This document shows positions 61,337-64,000 of a stretch of 64,000 bases of DNA, piece by piece; within the stretch, counting starts at the first letter, position 1; each line of letters starts with the position of its first letter. The translations under genes were made by a program, and so were the position numbers. The notes beneath the pieces are model-generated. The model worked only from the letters and a program-made list of their open reading frames with translations. It made no database searches and had not been told where the DNA came from. The stretch spans positions 62,001 through 126,000 of the forward strand of contig JAHHHU010000001.1 in assembly GCA_019359175.1 (NCBI GenBank), given 5' to 3'. Source of the DNA: Phormidium tanganyikae FI6-MK23. GTDB taxonomy: Bacteria; Cyanobacteriota; Cyanobacteriia; Leptolyngbyales; Leptolyngbyaceae.

Positions 61337-62029
61337 TTAGTTTTCGGAATGCTGACTGCGCGATCGAGCTTTTCGCCACAGGCTTAAGCCTAATCCGATG
61401 ATTCCGGGAAGTAGTAAGGGGGTTGGAACCGTTGCGGTTGCGCCACGCATTTGAGCGATCGCAAATCCTCGTGAGTCTGGGTCTGCCGTAATTCGGATCG
61501 ATTGAATCGGATCAAGCGGATCGTCTGAATAAAACCCGAAGTACTTTGCGCCTGCATTTCCGTTTACGACTTGACTGAGAACGTCTGATACTTCGCCGCT
61601 TTGAGCAATAGCAGAAATGGTGAATGGGTTTTGTAGGTTCGGTTCAGCATAGAAGTCGAATGCAGCAAGGTTGGGCAGTTTTAGATCAAGGGTGAGTGCA
61701 GTATTTGTAAAATACACTTCGCCTTGATAGCCATTGCTCCAAGTTAGCCAAGTGGTACCAATTTGTTGCTTTTTGACGCTGGGACTAAACCCAATGTCGC
61801 CTAGAGGTGAGCTTAACGTTGATAGGTCTGTCTCAAACGCTTCGGTTCCATTTGGAATTGAGATGAGATCGAATCCTTGATTGGCTAAAGTATCAGCGCC
61901 ATTGATCCAGGAACCGGAATCGTTGACGGTGATGATCGCGGCATTGGCTTTTAAGTTTGCGATCATCGTAAAACTAACCGCTGCTAAAAGCGCGATCGTG
62001 ATTGTTTTATTCTGTTTTGATGTAGTCAT
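61337..62029 (-). CDS. Exported protein with PTPA/PEP-CTERM-like sorting signal
   Basis: This 230-residue precursor has an N-terminal signal peptide (TITIALLAAVSFTMIANLKA, with a cut near NAAI) and a C-terminal sorting element: VPTPLLLPGIIGLGLSLWRK followed by ARSRSQ. This PTP-x-L-LPG motif, helix and basic tail is the PTPA-CTERM type processed by cyanobacterial exosortases. The body is a beta-rich domain (ISIPNGTEAFETDLSTLSSP) of unknown function. It lies 61 bases upstream of the phosphatase gene on the same strand. Confidence 0.85.
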   Translation of the reverse strand: MTTSKQNKTITIALLAAVSFTMIANLKANAAIITVNDSGSWINGADTLANQGFDLISIPNGTEAFETDLSTLSSPLGDIGFSPSVKKQQIGTTWLTWSNGYQGEVYFTNTALTLDLKLPNLAAFDFYAEPNLQNPFTISAIAQSGEVSDVLSQVVNGNAGAKYFGFYSDDPLDPIQSIRITADPDSRGFAIAQMRGATATVPTPLLLPGIIGLGLSLWRKARSRSQHSEN

Positions 62030-62285
62030 CCGAACTTACTCCAATTCAGGTGAATAGACACTCGTCCCTGATGGGTGCTAATAGCGCGAATTGGGGCTTG
62101 GGTAAATGCTGCTTAACGTGCGGTTTGGCACTCTAGTCATTCTGCCGGAATTACGGATCGATCGCAAAACACTTCATGAAATCTTTATATACTCAGCCCG
62201 CAGAATTGCGGAGCTAGCGATCGATTCGTACTCCGATCGAGAATTTCACTTTTCATTAGAATGAGGGGAAACAAGCTGTTGAACT

Positions 62286-62690
62286 GTGAAAAAACGAGTC
62301 ACGCTAACGTTTCCGAAACGCTCTGTTCAGATGCCAGTGACCTATCGATTGGCAAAAGATTTCAATGTCGCTGCGAATATTATTCGCGCTCAGGTTGCCC
62401 CGAATCAGGTGGGTAAGTTGGTCGTGGAATTGTCGGGCGATATCGATCAACTTGATGCGGCGATCGACTGGATGCGATCGCAAGATATTCACGTTTCGTT
62501 TGCGAGTCGGGAAATTACGATCGACGAGGATATTTGCGTCGATTGTGGGTTGTGTACTGGAGTGTGTCCGACTGAAGCGCTGACGCTCGACCCGGAGACG
62601 TTTCGATTAAGCTTTACGCGATCTCGCTGTATTGTTTGCGAACAATGTATTCCAATTTGTCCAGTACAAGCGATTTCTACAACGTTTTAA
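62286..62690 (+). CDS. NIL-domain 4Fe-4S ferredoxin
   Basis: This is a 134-residue protein. Residues of about 1-75 form a NIL domain (ACT-like, VTLTFPKRSVQMPVTYRLAK, LVVELSGDIDQLDAAIDWM). Residues 80-134 hold two clusters: CVDCGLCTGVCP and CIVCEQCIPICP. Such NIL-ferredoxins occur with sulphur-amino-acid genes in other bacteria; the role here is unknown. The GTG at 62286 is used as start, followed by KKRVTLTF. It overlaps the convergent methyltransferase stop by 14 bases. Confidence 0.9.
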   Translation: MKKRVTLTFPKRSVQMPVTYRLAKDFNVAANIIRAQVAPNQVGKLVVELSGDIDQLDAAIDWMRSQDIHVSFASREITIDEDICVDCGLCTGVCPTEALTLDPETFRLSFTRSRCIVCEQCIPICPVQAISTTF

Positions 62691-63363
62691 CTTGAAGCAT
62701 TTGATTTCCGCCGCGCTGGAACTCATAGGGAACTTGCCGAAGATTGACGGTATAGCCTTGCTCTTTTAACGTTTGCATCACAGGTTCGAGAAACGGAGAA
62801 GTCTCGCCTGTCATATTCAGTAGCAATGGGAAAATTCTCACTTCAGTTGATATACGGCACATCTCGATAATGGATGCTAGATGAAATTCTAGATTCAACT
62901 GATCTGAATATAGAAAGAGCAAGTGAGAACACAATGCTAAATCGAATTGATTATTTTCAAATGGGAGATTGGGTAATTCATAGATTTGATACCGTTTCTG
63001 CTGCAATCCGGTTGAGAAATCTATCAGGAATTTTTGCATTGAAGCCATGCGGGACTGTCCCATCTCTTCGGGCGATCGAAAGTTTGACCAAACAAAATTC
63101 TCCCGCGTGGCTTCGACTTTGGACAAAATCACTTCGTAAGTTTCGCTGATGCGTTGCTGAATTTGCTCGGTTGAGAATTGATAGATAGGATCGCAGGAGA
63201 TGACCGAATGTTTTAGCTGAGTCATTTCAGCATTAAAACTTGCAGGGCCGCTTCCACAGTCAAGAATTTTGCTTTGAAGATCAGCTTCAGTGAGATCAAA
63301 CATCTGAACGTACTCAGACAGCGATCGACCCCAAGGAACAACCTGTTCTAGCCGCAATCCCAT
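62677..63363 (-). CDS. SAM-dependent methyltransferase-like protein
   Basis: This 228-residue protein has motif I, KILDCGSGPASFNAEMTQ, preceded by LSEYVQMFDLTEADL, and motif IV-like LPFENNQFDLALCSHLLFLY. The C-terminal part (GYTVNLRQVPYEFQRGGNQM) completes the fold. The substrate is unknown. Its ATG lies 3 bases after the stop of the next methyltransferase gene, so they are co-transcribed, though they belong to different subfamilies and do not look like duplicates. Confidence 0.88.
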   Translation of the reverse strand: MGLRLEQVVPWGRSLSEYVQMFDLTEADLQSKILDCGSGPASFNAEMTQLKHSVISCDPIYQFSTEQIQQRISETYEVILSKVEATRENFVWSNFRSPEEMGQSRMASMQKFLIDFSTGLQQKRYQIYELPNLPFENNQFDLALCSHLLFLYSDQLNLEFHLASIIEMCRISTEVRIFPLLLNMTGETSPFLEPVMQTLKEQGYTVNLRQVPYEFQRGGNQMLQVKTL

Positions 63364-63366
63364 TCG

Positions 63367-64000
63367 TTACGCTCCAGCAATAAAGACCTTTGTTTGATAC
63401 TTAATGTAGATCAAACAAAGGTCGTCTGCATTGCGTTGATAGAGAGCTTCGAGATCTTGCAATAGTCGATCGAGCAATTCGCCTGAACTTGGAACATACG
63501 ATCGACTTTTCGTATTGCCAATCAATGCAGGCAGATCAAGCGCTTGTTCTAATGCAAAGTGATGTTCTTCAAAGGCGGGAAAGTAGGAACTCTCTGAAAG
63601 CGTTTCCATCCGATCAAGCGCAGGATGTTTGCTTGAAGCTTGTTGCAATAGTTCGCCATATTCCTGAGTGAGCGGGTCATCTCGATCGCGACTATTCCAA
63701 ATTAGTGCTAGTCGTCCGGTAAGTTTAAGAATACGTCGAAATTCTCGTAACGTTGTATCCGGTTCAAACCAGTGAAACGATTGAAAGCAAGTTACCAAAT
63801 CAACCGATTGATTCGGTAACTCGGTCTGTTCTGCGGTGGCTTGACGAAACTCAACGCGTGGGTAGAGTTCTGATTCAGCGCTCATCGCGGCATTGGGTTC
63901 GATCGCCCAAACTTGTAAACCTCGATCGCTGAGTAATCGGGCGGAAATTCCGGTTCCTGCACCGATATCGGCTGCGATTAGTTGAGTTGGATCACCGAGA
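63367..64000 (-). CDS. Class I SAM-dependent methyltransferase, 5' part outside window
   Basis: The frame is open to the right edge of the window, so the gene is incomplete. The visible 211 residues or so begin near LIAADIGAGTGISARLLSD (motif I, SAM binding) and continue VWAIEPNAAM, VDLVTCFQSFHWFEPDTTLR and LTGRLALIWNSRDRDDPLTQ. This is the Methyltransf_11 type with the FHWF element common in cyanobacterial and actinobacterial enzymes. It is cytoplasmic with an unknown substrate. Stop is at 63367. Confidence 0.88.
   Translation of the reverse strand, partial: LGDPTQLIAADIGAGTGISARLLSDRGLQVWAIEPNAAMSAESELYPRVEFRQATAEQTELPNQSVDLVTCFQSFHWFEPDTTLREFRRILKLTGRLALIWNSRDRDDPLTQEYGELLQQASSKHPALDRMETLSESSYFPAFEEHHFALEQALDLPALIGNTKSRSYVPSSGELLDRLLQDLEALYQRNADDLCLIYIKYQTKVFIAGA

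Overview
The window is chromosomal DNA of a cyanobacterium, most likely filamentous or Leptolyngbya-like; the genus is inferred only from gene style. The evidence is an ndhL gene, a Psb34-type photosystem II assembly gene, a carboxysomal-type beta-carbonic anhydrase, the clpR/clpP family, a tRNA-Leu(UAA) split by a group I intron, PII-target argB, DUF4912 and PTPA-CTERM-like proteins, and very frequent GCGATCGC (HIP1) octamers.

Layout. 1-6.4 kb: envelope polysaccharide genes (flippase fragment, GH9 lipoprotein, glycosyltransferase), an Mpo1-like membrane protein and an amidohydrolase. 6.4-7.25 kb: a gene-poor stretch holding a 201-bp MITE-like element. 7.25-14.1 kb: outer-membrane barrel protein, coiled-coil protein, cupin, MBOAT acyltransferase and a large secreted leishmanolysin-like metalloprotease with FG-GAP repeats. 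14.2-28.5 kb: housekeeping genes (prfC, argB, a TPR protein, psb34, thiG, thiO, a ferredoxin, cimA, uvrB) with a Uma2-type gene inserted between thiO and thiG. 28.7-41.8 kb: CsbD, a PAS histidine kinase, a PstS-like/DUF4912 fusion followed by ccaA, a PfkB sugar kinase, and an SDR-sucC-sucD cluster. 41.9-47.3 kb: a yefM-yoeB toxin-antitoxin pair with its operator, an ECF sigma/anti-sigma/Spy-like operon, ssb and mreBCD. 47.5-53 kb: a clan GH-A hydrolase, an RsbW-like kinase, and a clpR-clpP'-clpP-dnaJ-like cluster. 53-55 kb: intron-split tRNA-Leu, then ndhL, DUF3007 and trpA.

54.9-60.1 kb is the most unusual part. It looks like an accessory island built from two diverged tandem copies of one unit. 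Both copies start with the 3' end of trpA and finish at the tail of a PIN-type toxin gene, but different cargo lies between. The first copy holds an AT-rich orphan gene plus a frameshifted PIN toxin with its antitoxin. The second holds a three-gene membrane operon and a GrpB-family gene flanked by sequences with integron attC-like geometry. No integrase is visible. 60.1-64 kb: an RsbU-like phosphatase, an exosortase-type sorted protein, a NIL/4Fe-4S ferredoxin and two adjacent methyltransferases, the last cut by the window edge.

Limits: every function comes from reading motifs and known family signatures, without database searches. Start codons were often moved inward from the longest frame because of ribosome-binding sites, signal peptides or remembered family N-termini.
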